Assembly (NCBI RefSeq): GCF_000498395.2
Contig: NZ_CP010979.1
Location: 1,922,001-1,986,000 of the forward strand
Source: Pseudomonas putida S13.1.2
Lineage (GTDB): Bacteria > Pseudomonadota > Gammaproteobacteria > Pseudomonadales > Pseudomonadaceae
Direction: 5' to 3'
DNA length: 64,000 nt
This document shows positions 25,480 through 33,539 of the stretch, in pieces (position 1 is the stretch's first letter; each line of letters starts with the position of its first letter). Below the pieces are notes generated by a model. It made no database searches. It was not told where the DNA came from and worked only from the letters and a program-made list of their open reading frames with translations. Both the position numbers and the translations under genes were made by a program.

Positions 25480-27996
25480 ATGCGTCAGCGCCCTACCTCG
25501 CCAACGGGTTTTGTTCGAGTCCGTGGCGCCCGCGAGCACAACCTGAAGAACATCGATGTGGATGTGCCCCGCGATGCTTTGGTGGTATTCACCGGCGTGT
25601 CCGGCTCGGGCAAGTCTTCACTGGCTTTTTCCACGCTGTATGCCGAAGCCCAGCGTCGCTATTTCGAATCGGTGGCACCCTACGCCCGGCGCCTGATCGA
25701 CCAGGTTGGCGTGCCAGACGTGGATGCCATTGACGGCCTGCCGCCGGCGGTTGCGCTGCAGCAGCAACGCGGTACGCCAAGCGCACGTTCCTCGGTGGGT
25801 AGCGTGACCACCCTGTCCAGCTCAATCCGCATGCTCTACTCGCGGGCCGGCCACTACCCGGCCGGGCAGGCGATGCTGTACGCCGAAGACTTTTCACCGA
25901 ACACGCCCCAGGGCGCCTGCCCGGAGTGCCACGGCCTGGGCCGGGTCTACGAGGTGACCGAAGCAACCATGGTCCCCGACCCGTCGCTGACCATCCGCGA
26001 GCGCGCGGTGGCGGCGTGGCCGATGGCCTGGCAGGGGCAGAACCAGCGCGACATCCTGGTAACGCTGGGCTATGACGTCGACATTCCCTGGCGCGACCTG
26101 CCGCAAGCGCAGCGCGACTGGATCCTGTTCACCAAGGAGACGCCCACCGCACCTGTTTATGCCGGTCTGACCCCGGCACAGACCCGCGAAGCGCTAAAGC
26201 GCAAACAGGAGCCCAGCTACCAGGGTACGTTCATGGGCGCCCGGCGATACGTGCTGCACACCTTCATGCACTCGCAGAGCGCGCAGATGCGCAAGCGCGT
26301 GGCCCAGTACATGCGCCCCAGCCCCTGCCCGCTGTGCCAGGGCAAGCGCCTGAAGCGCGAGGCACTGGGCGTGACTTTCGCCGGCCTGGACATCGCCGAG
26401 CTGTCGCACCTGTCGCTGCAGGCGCTGGCCGAGGTGTTGCGCAAGGTGGCGGCAGCGGACTACCTGACCCAAAAACAGGATGCGCTGACGGTAGAAAAGC
26501 GCCTGGCTGCCCAACGCATCGCCAACGAATTGCTCGAACGCATCGATACCCTGCTCGACCTTGGCCTCGGTTACCTGGCCCTGGAGCGCAGCACCCCGAC
26601 CTTGTCATACGGTGAGCTGCAACGCCTGCGCCTGGCCACCCAGCTGAATTCGCAGCTGTTCGGCGTGATCTACGTGCTCGACGAGCCGTCGGCCGGCCTG
26701 CACCCTGCCGACAGCGAAGCGCTGTTCGAAGCCCTGCAACGCCTGAAGCATGCTGGCAACTCGGTGTATGTGGTGGAGCACGACCTGGACACCATGCGCC
26801 GCGCCGACTGGCTGGTGGATGTAGGGCCAGATGCCGGCGAGCATGGCGGCACCATTCTCTACAGCGGCCCGCCCGCAGGCCTGGCCGAGGTCGAGCCGTC
26901 GCGCACTCGCGCCTACCTGTTCAGTGCCCCGGCCCGGACCACGCGTGAACCCCGGCAGGCCCGCGACTGGCTGAAGCTTGAAGGCATCACCCGCAACAAC
27001 CTGCACAACGTCAGCGCCGCCTTCCCGCTTGGCTGCTTTACCGCCGTTACCGGTATTTCCGGCTCGGGCAAGTCCAGCCTGGTCAGCCAGGCCCTGCTGG
27101 ACCTGGTGGGCGCGCACCTGGGCCATGCCGAGCAACGTAGCGAACCTGAAGAACAAAACCTGGAAGACGAACCTGAACAGGCCAGCAGCGGCCATGTGAG
27201 TGCGGGCCTTGGCAGCATCAAGCGCCTGGTGCAGGTCGACCAGAAGCCGATTGGCCGCACGCCGCGCTCCAACCTGGCCACCTACACCGGCCTGTTCGAC
27301 CATGTACGCAAGCTGTTCGCCGCCACCGAACAGGCCAAGGCCCAGGGCTTTGACGCCGGGCGCTTTTCCTTCAACGTCGCGAAGGGCCGTTGCGCCAACT
27401 GTGAAGGTGAAGGGTTTGTCAGCGTCGAGCTGCTGTTCATGCCCAGTGTCTACGCACCTTGCCCAACGTGCCATGGCGCCCGCTACAACCCCGAAACCCT
27501 GGCGGTGAGCTGGCAAGGCATGAACATCGCGCAAGTGCTGCAACTGACCGTCGACCAGGCCCTGCAGGTATTTGCCGAACAGCCACCGGCGCGCCGGTGC
27601 CTGCAAGTGCTGCAGGATATCGGCCTGGGTTACCTGCGCCTGGGCCAACCGGCCACCGAACTGTCCGGTGGCGAAGCGCAGCGCATCAAGCTGGCTACCG
27701 AACTGCAGCGCACGGCCCGTGGGGCAACCCTGTACGTGCTGGATGAGCCCACCAACGGCTTGCACCCGCAAGACACCGACCGGCTGCTGGTGCAGTTGAA
27801 CCGCCTGGTCGAGGGCGGCCACAGCGTGGTGGTGGTCGAACATGACATGCGCGTGGTGGCGCAAAGCGACTGGGTGATCGATATCGGGCCAGGGGCCGGG
27901 GATGCCGGGGGCAAGGTAGTGGTCAGTGGCACGCCGCAGGAGGTGGCCGGGTGTGCCGACAGCCGCACAGCGGCGTTTTTGGCCAAGGCCTTGTAG
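25480..27996 (+). CDS. Class II UvrA-like excinuclease ATPase
   Basis: 838 residues from the ATG at 25480 (AAGGA 8 bases upstream; the TTG at 25444 lacks a site). It has two ABC ATPase halves: Walker [10 protein letters not shown] (39-47), signature LSYGELQRL, Walker [15 protein letters not shown]; then [19 protein letters not shown] and [13 protein letters not shown]. Zinc-finger pairs are visible ([29 protein letters not shown]). It is about 100 residues shorter than canonical UvrA (about 940). The segment after the first Walker A is compact, as in UvrA2 proteins that lack the UvrB-binding domain. Such paralogues are linked to DNA-damage or DNA-intercalator tolerance. Possibly co-transcribed with the T6SS operon, though a functional link is not evident. 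Confidence 0.9.
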   Translation: MRQRPTSPTGFVRVRGAREHNLKNIDVDVPRDALVVFTGVSGSGKSSLAFSTLYAEAQRRYFESVAPYARRLIDQVGVPDVDAIDGLPPAVALQQQRGTPSARSSVGSVTTLSSSIRMLYSRAGHYPAGQAMLYAEDFSPNTPQGACPECHGLGRVYEVTEATMVPDPSLTIRERAVAAWPMAWQGQNQRDILVTLGYDVDIPWRDLPQAQRDWILFTKETPTAPVYAGLTPAQTREALKRKQEPSYQGTFMGARRYVLHTFMHSQSAQMRKRVAQYMRPSPCPLCQGKRLKREALGVTFAGLDIAELSHLSLQALAEVLRKVAAADYLTQKQDALTVEKRLAAQRIANELLERIDTLLDLGLGYLALERSTPTLSYGELQRLRLATQLNSQLFGVIYVLDEPSAGLHPADSEALFEALQRLKHAGNSVYVVEHDLDTMRRADWLVDVGPDAGEHGGTILYSGPPAGLAEVEPSRTRAYLFSAPARTTREPRQARDWLKLEGITRNNLHNVSAAFPLGCFTAVTGISGSGKSSLVSQALLDLVGAHLGHAEQRSEPEEQNLEDEPEQASSGHVSAGLGSIKRLVQVDQKPIGRTPRSNLATYTGLFDHVRKLFAATEQAKAQGFDAGRFSFNVAKGRCANCEGEGFVSVELLFMPSVYAPCPTCHGARYNPETLAVSWQGMNIAQVLQLTVDQALQVFAEQPPARRCLQVLQDIGLGYLRLGQPATELSGGEAQRIKLATELQRTARGATLYVLDEPTNGLHPQDTDRLLVQLNRLVEGGHSVVVVEHDMRVVAQSDWVIDIGPGAGDAGGKVVVSGTPQEVAGCADSRTAAFLAKAL

Positions 27997-28035
27997 CGCC
28001 TGCGCATTGCCAGGTTCCACGAACGGCGCTTAGAA

Positions 28036-28056
28036 TGCGATCAATTCTTAATTGCA
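28036..28056 (+). promoter_or_regulatory. Candidate Fur-type operator before sigma gene
   Basis: A 21-base imperfect palindrome beginning TGCGATCAAT and ending CTTAATTGCA (7 of 10 arm positions symmetric) lies about 30 bases before the ECF sigma start. FecI-type sigma genes are usually Fur-repressed. The site is degenerate compared with the Fur consensus, so this is tentative. Confidence 0.35.
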
Positions 28057-28084
28057 CCCCTTTTGCCGGAACCTTGCGCACGCC

Positions 28085-28591
28085 ATGCCGCCCGCCGACC
28101 CTACCCTCAACCTGCAGGTCCAGACACTGTACACCGAGCACCATGGCTGGCTGCAGGGCTGGCTGGGGCGCAAACTGGGCAACGCCTGCGATGCAGCCGA
28201 CCTGGCGCACGACACATTCGTGCGCCTGCTCAGCCGCCAGGGCAATCACTGCTTTGGCAACGAACCCCGGGCCTTGCTGACCCACATCGCCAAGGGCCTG
28301 GTGGTCGACCGCTGGCGCCGTCAGGATGTCGAGCGGGCCTATCTGGAGGCCATCGCCCATTTGCCGCAACCCGAGGTGCCCTCCCCGGAAACGCGCTGGC
28401 TGATCCTGGAAACCCTGTACCGCATCGACGCCATGCTGCGCGACATGCCGGCCCGGGTCCGCCAAGTGTTCCTGCTGTCGCAGCTGGACGGGCTGACCTA
28501 TGCGCAAATCGCCGAGCAGTTGCAGGTTTCACTGATCACGATCAAGCGCGACATGCGCACGGCTTTCCTTGCCTGCCTGAGCATCGAGTGA
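28085..28591 (+). CDS. ECF sigma factor, FecI type
   Basis: 168 residues from the ATG at 28085. An ATG at 28052 adds 11 residues, and neither has a strong ribosome-binding site. Region 2 shows VQTLYTEHHGWLQGWLGRKLGNACDAADLAHDTFVRLL, and region 4 shows MPARVRQVFLLSQLDGLTYAQIAEQLQVSLITIKRDM. This matches iron-starvation FecI/FpvI-type factors, which transcribe an adjacent TonB-dependent receptor gene when the receptor signals that its siderophore is present. The stop overlaps the fecR start (TGATG). Confidence 0.93.
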   Translation: MPPADPTLNLQVQTLYTEHHGWLQGWLGRKLGNACDAADLAHDTFVRLLSRQGNHCFGNEPRALLTHIAKGLVVDRWRRQDVERAYLEAIAHLPQPEVPSPETRWLILETLYRIDAMLRDMPARVRQVFLLSQLDGLTYAQIAEQLQVSLITIKRDMRTAFLACLSIE

Positions 28592-29556
28592 TGGTGCAGC
28601 GTATCGACCCGCTTATCCTTGGCGAAGCCGCTGACTGGCTGGTGCAGCTGCAATCGGGCACGGCCACCGAAGACGATCAGCGCGCCGTGCAGGCCTGGTG
28701 CCAGCGCAGCGCCCAGCACGCCCAGGCCTGGCAGCGTGCAGAGGCCATACTGGGTGATTTCCGCCGCCTGCCCACACCCGTTACCGGTGAAACCCTGCGC
28801 CGGCTCAGCCGTAACGGTGCAGTCAGCCGCCGCCAGGCCCTGCATCGCCTGGGGCTGTGGTTGCTGGCAGCACCGGCGGCCTGGCTGGCCTGGCGAGAAA
28901 CACCCTGGCAGCAATGGACCGCCGATGCGCGCACAGCGGTCGGCGAGCAACGCGCGTTGACACTTGCCGACGGCAGCCAGGTGCTGCTGAACACCGACAC
29001 AGCCATCGATATCACCTTCGACGCCCGACAGCGCCGCATCGACTTGCTGGCGGGCGAAATCCTGCTTACCAGCGCCAAGGACCCTGCCACCCCGGCTCGG
29101 CCACTGCTGGTGCGTACCCTGCATGGCCAGGCGACTGCACTGGGCACCCGTTTCAGCGTGCACCTCGATGGCCCGTTGACCCGGGTAGCCGTGCTCGAAG
29201 GCGCGGTCGAGGCCCGCCCGGTGCACGCCACCAGCGGCCTGCTGCTCCGGGCCGGCGAGCGCAGCGCTTTCGATGCCGACCGGGTACTGCCCGCCGCTGC
29301 GCTGGAAACCGGCGACCTGGCCTGGGAGCACGGCATGCTGCTGGCCCGTGACATGCGCCTGGCCGATCTGCTGCAAGCGTTGGCCCGCTATCGCCCCGGC
29401 GTGCTGCGCTGCCACCCGGCAGTGCGCGAGCTGAAGGTGTCCGGCGCCTTCCCGCTGGCCGATACCGATGCCAGCCTGCGGCTGCTGAGCGACACCCTGC
29501 CGGTGACAATCCAGGGCCTGACCCGCTACTGGGTAACCGTAGAACCTCTCGCCTGA
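28591..29556 (+). CDS. FecR-type anti-sigma/sigma regulator
   Basis: 321 residues, starting at the ATG that overlaps the sigma stop. The N-terminal cytoplasmic DUF4880 domain (EAADWLVQLQSGTATEDDQRAVQAWCQRSAQHAQAWQRA) binds the sigma factor. One membrane helix is at about 88-103 (LHRLGLWLLAAPAAWLAW). The periplasmic FecR domain shows GEQRALTLADGSQVLLNTDTAIDI and a C-terminal part that contacts the receptor signalling domain. It transmits the receptor signal to the sigma factor. The sigma and receptor genes flank it on the same strand. Confidence 0.93.
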   Translation: MVQRIDPLILGEAADWLVQLQSGTATEDDQRAVQAWCQRSAQHAQAWQRAEAILGDFRRLPTPVTGETLRRLSRNGAVSRRQALHRLGLWLLAAPAAWLAWRETPWQQWTADARTAVGEQRALTLADGSQVLLNTDTAIDITFDARQRRIDLLAGEILLTSAKDPATPARPLLVRTLHGQATALGTRFSVHLDGPLTRVAVLEGAVEARPVHATSGLLLRAGERSAFDADRVLPAAALETGDLAWEHGMLLARDMRLADLLQALARYRPGVLRCHPAVRELKVSGAFPLADTDASLRLLSDTLPVTIQGLTRYWVTVEPLA

Positions 29557-29563
29557 CGCGGGC

Positions 29564-29681
29564 CCTGTAGGAGCGGCCTTGCGCCGCGATGGGCCGCAAA
29601 GCGGCCCCGACAATCTTGCAAGAAGGCAGAGAACCTGGGACCGCTACGCGCTCCATCGCGACGCAAGGCCGCTCCTACAGG
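29564..29681. repeat. Inverted pair of REP elements (GGAGCGGCCTTG type)
   Basis: CCTGTAGGAGCGGCCTTGCG with following GGGCCGCAAAGCGGCCCC (29564-29608) is repeated in inverse orientation at about 29640-29681 (ATCGCGACGCAAGGCCGCTC). This is the P. putida REP subtype with core GGAGCGGCCTTG. It lies between fecR and the receptor gene and may insulate the two transcripts. Confidence 0.85.
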
Positions 29682-29768
29682 GGCCTTGAATATTTCGGTG
29701 ATACCTTTTCCTGCGTCGTCCGGTGATGAGTGCAGAACCTTCATTTTCTGCACCCACAGGACCCTCGC

Positions 29769-32186
29769 ATGACGCCCCACCAGACGTACCGCTTGCCTTT
29801 GAAGGCCCTGAGCCTTGCCATCGCCATGGCCGCCCTGGCCCCCACAGCAATGGCCGCCGACGCTACCTCGCGTACCTACCACCTGGCTGCCGGGCCATTG
29901 GCCGACGTGCTGGCGCGCTTTGCCGCCAGCGCCGGGGTACCGCTGTCGTTCGACCCGGCGCTGCTCAAGGGCGCGCAAAGCCAAGGGCTGGACGGCAACT
30001 ACAGCGTGCCGGAAGGCTTCGCCCGCCTGCTGGCCGGCAGTGGCTACAGCCTGATAACCACCGACAGTGGCGGCTACACCCTGGCACCGACGGTAGACCT
30101 GGGCAGTGCTTTGGAACTGGGCGCGACCACCATCAACAGCGACCTGGCCGCCAGCAGCGACACCTGGCAAGGGGGCCAGATGGCCCGTAGCGCCCGTCTG
30201 GGCGTGCTCGGCGACCAGGCAATCAGCGACGTGCCGTTCAGCGTTACCAGCTATACCGCCAAAACCATCGCCGACCAGCAGGCCCGCACCTTGGGTGACG
30301 TGTTGCTCAATGACGCGTCGGTCCGCCAGTCGGCAGGCTTTGGCAACTTCTCGCAGGTGTTCACCATCCGCGGTTTGCCGCTGAATACCGACGACATCAG
30401 CTACAACGGCCTGTACGGGGTGCTGCCGCGCCAGATAGTGACCACCGAGGCGCTGGAACGGGTGGAGGTATTCAAGGGGTCGAGCGCCTTCCTCAATGGG
30501 GTCGCGCCACAGGGCAGTGGCATTGGTGGTGCCATCAACCTGGTGCCCAAGCGCGCCGAAGATACCCCTACTCGGCATATCACCCTCGACTACGCCACTG
30601 GCGACAACGTTGGCGGCCACCTCGACCTGGGCAGGCGTTTTGGGGAAGACAACCGTTTCGGCGCGCGCATCAACCTGGCCCAGCATGACGGCGGCACCGG
30701 CGTCGACGACGAGGCCCAGCACTCTACACTGGTGGCCGTGGCCCTTGATTACCGTGGCGAACGGCTGCGCCTGTCCACCGACCTGGGTTACCAGAAAGAG
30801 CGCATCAACCAGGGCCGCGCAGTGATCTACCCCACCGGCAGCAAGGTGCCCCACGCGCCATCTGCACGTGACAACTACTCGCAGCCCTGGAGCTGGTCGC
30901 AGCTGGAAGACACCTACGGCATGCTCAACGCCGAGTACGACCTGAACGACAACTGGATGCTGTACGCCGGTGCCGGGGCCAAGCACACCCGCGAGAACGG
31001 CGAATACTCGTCGCTGTATGTCAGCGACGAGAACGGAACGGCGCGCGGCGGTTTCCTGTATTCGCCCCACGACGAGGACAACAAGAGTGCTGTCGCAGGG
31101 CTCAACGGGCGCTTTGCAACCGGCCCGGTCAGCCACCGGGTCAATTTTGGCCTGTCGGGCATGTGGGGTGAACAGCGCTCTGCCTACGAGGCGCTGGCCG
31201 CCAGCAAGCGCTATGACAGCAACCTGTACAACCCGGTGAAGGTGCCGCGCCCGACCGACACCTACTTCGGCAGCGACCTGCACGACCCGCGCATCGTCGG
31301 CAAGAACCGCAACAAGAGCGTTGCGTTGTCCGACACCCTGGGTTTTCTTGATGACCGCGTGCTGTTGACCGTGGGCGTGCGCCGGCAATCGATCAGCGTC
31401 GACAGCTGGGCGACGGCCACAGGTGTGCGCAACACGCCTTACGATGAGTCGATCACCACCCCGGTGTATGGCCTGGTGATCAAGCCTTGGGAGCATGTGT
31501 CGTTCTATGCCAACCGCATCGAGGGCCTGGCCCAGGGCCCGACGGCACCGTCGAGTGTCAGCAATGCCAATGAAGTATTCCCGCCCAAGCGTAGCAAGCA
31601 GGTGGAGGCCGGGGTGAAGCTGGACTGGAACAGCTTTGGTGCCACCTTGGGCGTGTACCGTATCGAGCAGCCCAACAGCGTCACCTACCGCGTTCCCGGG
31701 GCAGCGCTGGATACGTTCAGCATGGACGGTGAGCAGGTCAACAAGGGTGTGGAGCTGAACCTGTTCGGTGAGCCAGTGGACGGCCTGCGCCTGTTGACCG
31801 GTGCAGTGTTCATGCACACCGAGCAGAAAAACACCGCCAATGGCAGCAACGACGGCAACCGCGCTGCCGGCGTGCCGCGCTTCCAGTACAACCTGGGGGC
31901 TGACTGGGACGTGCCCGGCATTCAGGGCGCCGCACTCAGCGCCCGGGTATTGCGTACCGGCGGGCAGTATGTGAATGCGGCCAACAGCTTGAGCATCCCG
32001 GCCTGGACCCGGGTGGACCTGGGCGGGCGCTACCGCTTCAAGGTCGATGACAAGCAGGTGACGTTGCGGGCCAATGTGGAGAACGTGGCGAACAAGGCGT
32101 ACTGGGCATCCGCGTCGACCTCGAACAACTACCTGACCCAAGGTACGCCACGGGTGCTGCGCCTGTCGGCCAGCGTGGATTTCTGA
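29769..32186 (+). CDS. TonB-dependent siderophore transducer receptor
   Basis: 805 residues from the ATG at 29769 (AGGA upstream). A signal peptide is at 1-30, ending AMAA. A secretin/TonB N-terminal signalling domain follows (about 36-105; TYHLAAGPLADVLARFAASAGVPLSFDP), then a plug with ADQQARTLGDVLLNDASVRQS and FTIRGLPLNTDD. The barrel ends LRLSASVDF with a C-terminal Phe. The signalling domain marks it as a transducer that also activates the upstream FecIR pair. The ligand is not identifiable; the plug and barrel resemble FpvA/FhuE-like ferric-siderophore receptors, and no siderophore biosynthesis genes are nearby, suggesting a xenosiderophore. Confidence 0.92.
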   Translation: MTPHQTYRLPLKALSLAIAMAALAPTAMAADATSRTYHLAAGPLADVLARFAASAGVPLSFDPALLKGAQSQGLDGNYSVPEGFARLLAGSGYSLITTDSGGYTLAPTVDLGSALELGATTINSDLAASSDTWQGGQMARSARLGVLGDQAISDVPFSVTSYTAKTIADQQARTLGDVLLNDASVRQSAGFGNFSQVFTIRGLPLNTDDISYNGLYGVLPRQIVTTEALERVEVFKGSSAFLNGVAPQGSGIGGAINLVPKRAEDTPTRHITLDYATGDNVGGHLDLGRRFGEDNRFGARINLAQHDGGTGVDDEAQHSTLVAVALDYRGERLRLSTDLGYQKERINQGRAVIYPTGSKVPHAPSARDNYSQPWSWSQLEDTYGMLNAEYDLNDNWMLYAGAGAKHTRENGEYSSLYVSDENGTARGGFLYSPHDEDNKSAVAGLNGRFATGPVSHRVNFGLSGMWGEQRSAYEALAASKRYDSNLYNPVKVPRPTDTYFGSDLHDPRIVGKNRNKSVALSDTLGFLDDRVLLTVGVRRQSISVDSWATATGVRNTPYDESITTPVYGLVIKPWEHVSFYANRIEGLAQGPTAPSSVSNANEVFPPKRSKQVEAGVKLDWNSFGATLGVYRIEQPNSVTYRVPGAALDTFSMDGEQVNKGVELNLFGEPVDGLRLLTGAVFMHTEQKNTANGSNDGNRAAGVPRFQYNLGADWDVPGIQGAALSARVLRTGGQYVNAANSLSIPAWTRVDLGGRYRFKVDDKQVTLRANVENVANKAYWASASTSNNYLTQGTPRVLRLSASVDF

Positions 32187-32217
32187 GCCTGGAGGCTGGG
32201 GCCTGTTTTAGCCTGCT

Positions 32218-32243
32218 CCGGCCTCTTCGCGGTTAAACCCGCT
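32218..32243 (+). repeat. Left half of a REP split by the IS element
   Basis: TCCGGCCTCTTCGCGG then TTAAACCCGCT matches the first 25 bases of the REP subtype seen intact at 46104-46133 (with one G-to-T change). The missing continuation CTCCCACAGGT is found at 33414-33424, immediately after the IS, so the element sits inside a REP with CT at the junction. Confidence 0.85.
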
Positions 32244-32255
32244 TGTATGGTTAGA

Positions 32256-32418
32256 CTTGAAGGGGTGGTGGGACTAAATGCCCGATTCTGACTGTTCACA
32301 GCAGTACAGACCGTGGGAGACATCGCCCCACCCCTTCCACCAAAGCGCCGATAAAGAATGCATCGTTTGCAAACGACGATAGAAGCAAGCCAGCGCCTCT
32401 TGGTGAAACCCCTTCAAG
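32256..32418 (+). ncRNA. Predicted bridge RNA of the IS110-family element
   Basis: The left end folds into two loops. Loop 1 is closed by GAAGGGGTGG (32259-32268) with CCACCCCTTC (32328-32337). It contains CCCG (32281-32284), same sense as the left target half CCCG (32238-32241), and GTGGGAG (32313-32319), the exact complement of the right target half CTCCCAC (33414-33420). Loop 2 is closed by CACCAA (32338-32343) with TTGGTG (32400-32405). It contains AAAGAAT (32353-32359), matching the element right end ATAGAAT (33407-33413) at 6 of 7, and CAAG (32386-32389), complementary to the core plus left end CTTG (32242-32245). This is the target-loop/donor-loop design established for IS110 bridge RNAs. 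Ends of the RNA are approximate. Confidence 0.75.
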
Positions 32419-32447
32419 CCAAAAAACCATAACGTGAGGAGGCTCCC

Positions 32448-33401
32448 GTGGCAATGCAGGCTGGCAAATTGATCGTGGGTGCGGATGTCGCGAAAGCAGA
32501 GTTAGTGATTCATCACGATGATCGCGATGAGATCATCAAGGTGAAAAATACCAAACCGGAAATCAAGAAATGGCTGAAGCAACAGCCTCTCAACACGGCA
32601 ATTGCTGTTGAGGCGACCAATGTTTACCACCTGGACTTGGTTGAGCTGGCCCATAGCCTGGGTTTCGAGGTCTATGTCATTGATGGATTCCAACTGAGCA
32701 ACTACCGCAAAAGCGTGGGTGTACGGGTAAAAACGGACCCCACTGATGCTCGGTTGCTGTCCCGATTTTTGAGAAACGAGGGGGAAGACCTCCGCCCTTG
32801 GACTCCCCCTCCCGCCGTCTACGGCAAGCTTCAGAGCCTTCTGCGACGCCGAGCGGCCTTGGTGACTGCCCGCACGGCGATGACTCAAAGCTGGGCTAAT
32901 GAAGCCCTGTTGAAAGCCGCCTTCACAACCTTTGTAAAATCGATAGACCGGCTGGATTTGTTGATCCAAAAGAAAATTAAAGAGGTGCTGCGCGAAGCTG
33001 GGCTGCACGAGCAAGTTGCTCGCTGCCAAGCGGTAGAGGGCATTGGGTTTCTCACCGCCACTGCCTTGGTAATGGCCTTTATGCGGGGCGAGTTCAAGAG
33101 CAGTGATTCGTACATTGCATTCCTGGGAATGGATCTACGAGTGATTGATTCTGGGCAGAAGAATGGACGTCGCCGCCTGACCAAGCGAGGCTGCTCAGAA
33201 ATCCGTCGTCTGTTGCATAACGCGGCGATGTCAGCCAGCCGGACGGCCACTTGGAAAGGGATATACGAACAACATCGCAATGCGGGTAAAGCAACAACCC
33301 AGGCGTTGGTAATCCTGGCCAGAAAGCTTGCGCGAGTGGCATTCGCCCTGATGAAGAATCAGGACGAATATGTCTCCAAAGGTGGGAAACCGGCTTGCTG
33401 A
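32448..33401 (+). CDS. IS110-family transposase (DEDD plus Tnp20 domain)
   Basis: 317 residues from GTG at 32448, ideally spaced from GAGGAGG; an ATG two codons later is an alternative. The N-terminal RuvC-like domain shows GADVAKAELVI, AVEATNVYHLDLVELAH and VKTDPTDARLLSRF, supplying the DEDD acidic residues. The C-terminal transposase_20 domain shows VEGIGFLTATALVMAFM and FLGMDLRVIDSGQKNGRRRLTKRG. NAAMSAS near residue 261-267 is the likely site of the catalytic serine. It appears full-length and intact, so the element may be active. It excises and integrates via a circular form guided by the bridge RNA. Confidence 0.95.
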   Translation: MAMQAGKLIVGADVAKAELVIHHDDRDEIIKVKNTKPEIKKWLKQQPLNTAIAVEATNVYHLDLVELAHSLGFEVYVIDGFQLSNYRKSVGVRVKTDPTDARLLSRFLRNEGEDLRPWTPPPAVYGKLQSLLRRRAALVTARTAMTQSWANEALLKAAFTTFVKSIDRLDLLIQKKIKEVLREAGLHEQVARCQAVEGIGFLTATALVMAFMRGEFKSSDSYIAFLGMDLRVIDSGQKNGRRRLTKRGCSEIRRLLHNAAMSASRTATWKGIYEQHRNAGKATTQALVILARKLARVAFALMKNQDEYVSKGGKPAC

Positions 33402-33413
33402 AAACCATAGAAT

Positions 33414-33487
33414 CTCCCACAGGTACATCGCCAGCCTCAAGGCCAGTGTCAAACCTGTGGGAGCGGGTTTACCCGCGAAGAGGCCGG
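33414..33487. repeat. Right half of split REP plus a second intact REP
   Basis: CTCCCACAGGT (33414-33424) completes the REP interrupted by the IS. A second, inverted REP of the same subtype follows at 33454-33487 (CCTGTGGGAGCGGGTTTACC then CGCGAAGAGGCCGG). Before insertion this was therefore an ordinary inverted REP pair about 30 bases apart, like those at 42101 and 46104. Confidence 0.85.
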
Positions 33488-33539
33488 AACAGGCTGTAAC
33501 TGTTTTCTTTGCAGTTGCCGCTCAAGTACAGTCTCCCCC

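Larger units (their letters stand above)
32244..33413 (+). mobile_element. IS110-family insertion sequence in a REP
   Basis: The boundaries are set by the interrupted REP: REP-CT on the left (to 32243) and CT-REP on the right (from 33414), giving an element of about 1170 bases plus one CT core. It has a 204-base left non-coding region, one transposase gene (GTG at 32448) and only 12 bases after the stop. There are no long terminal inverted repeats, only a 7-base pair: TATGGTT (32246-32252) and AACCATA (33403-33409). This layout matches the IS110 group (bridge RNA in the left end) rather than IS1111. P. putida ISPpu9 and ISPpu10 are known IS110-family elements that insert in REPs; I cannot tell from memory which one this is. 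Confidence 0.88.

Noticed and set aside
29526..32141. 871-codon open frame antisense to the TonB-dependent receptor
   Set aside because: GC-rich codon use leaves the antisense frame open; the sense frame has signal peptide, STN, plug and barrel motifs, while the antisense text has no family-like pattern.
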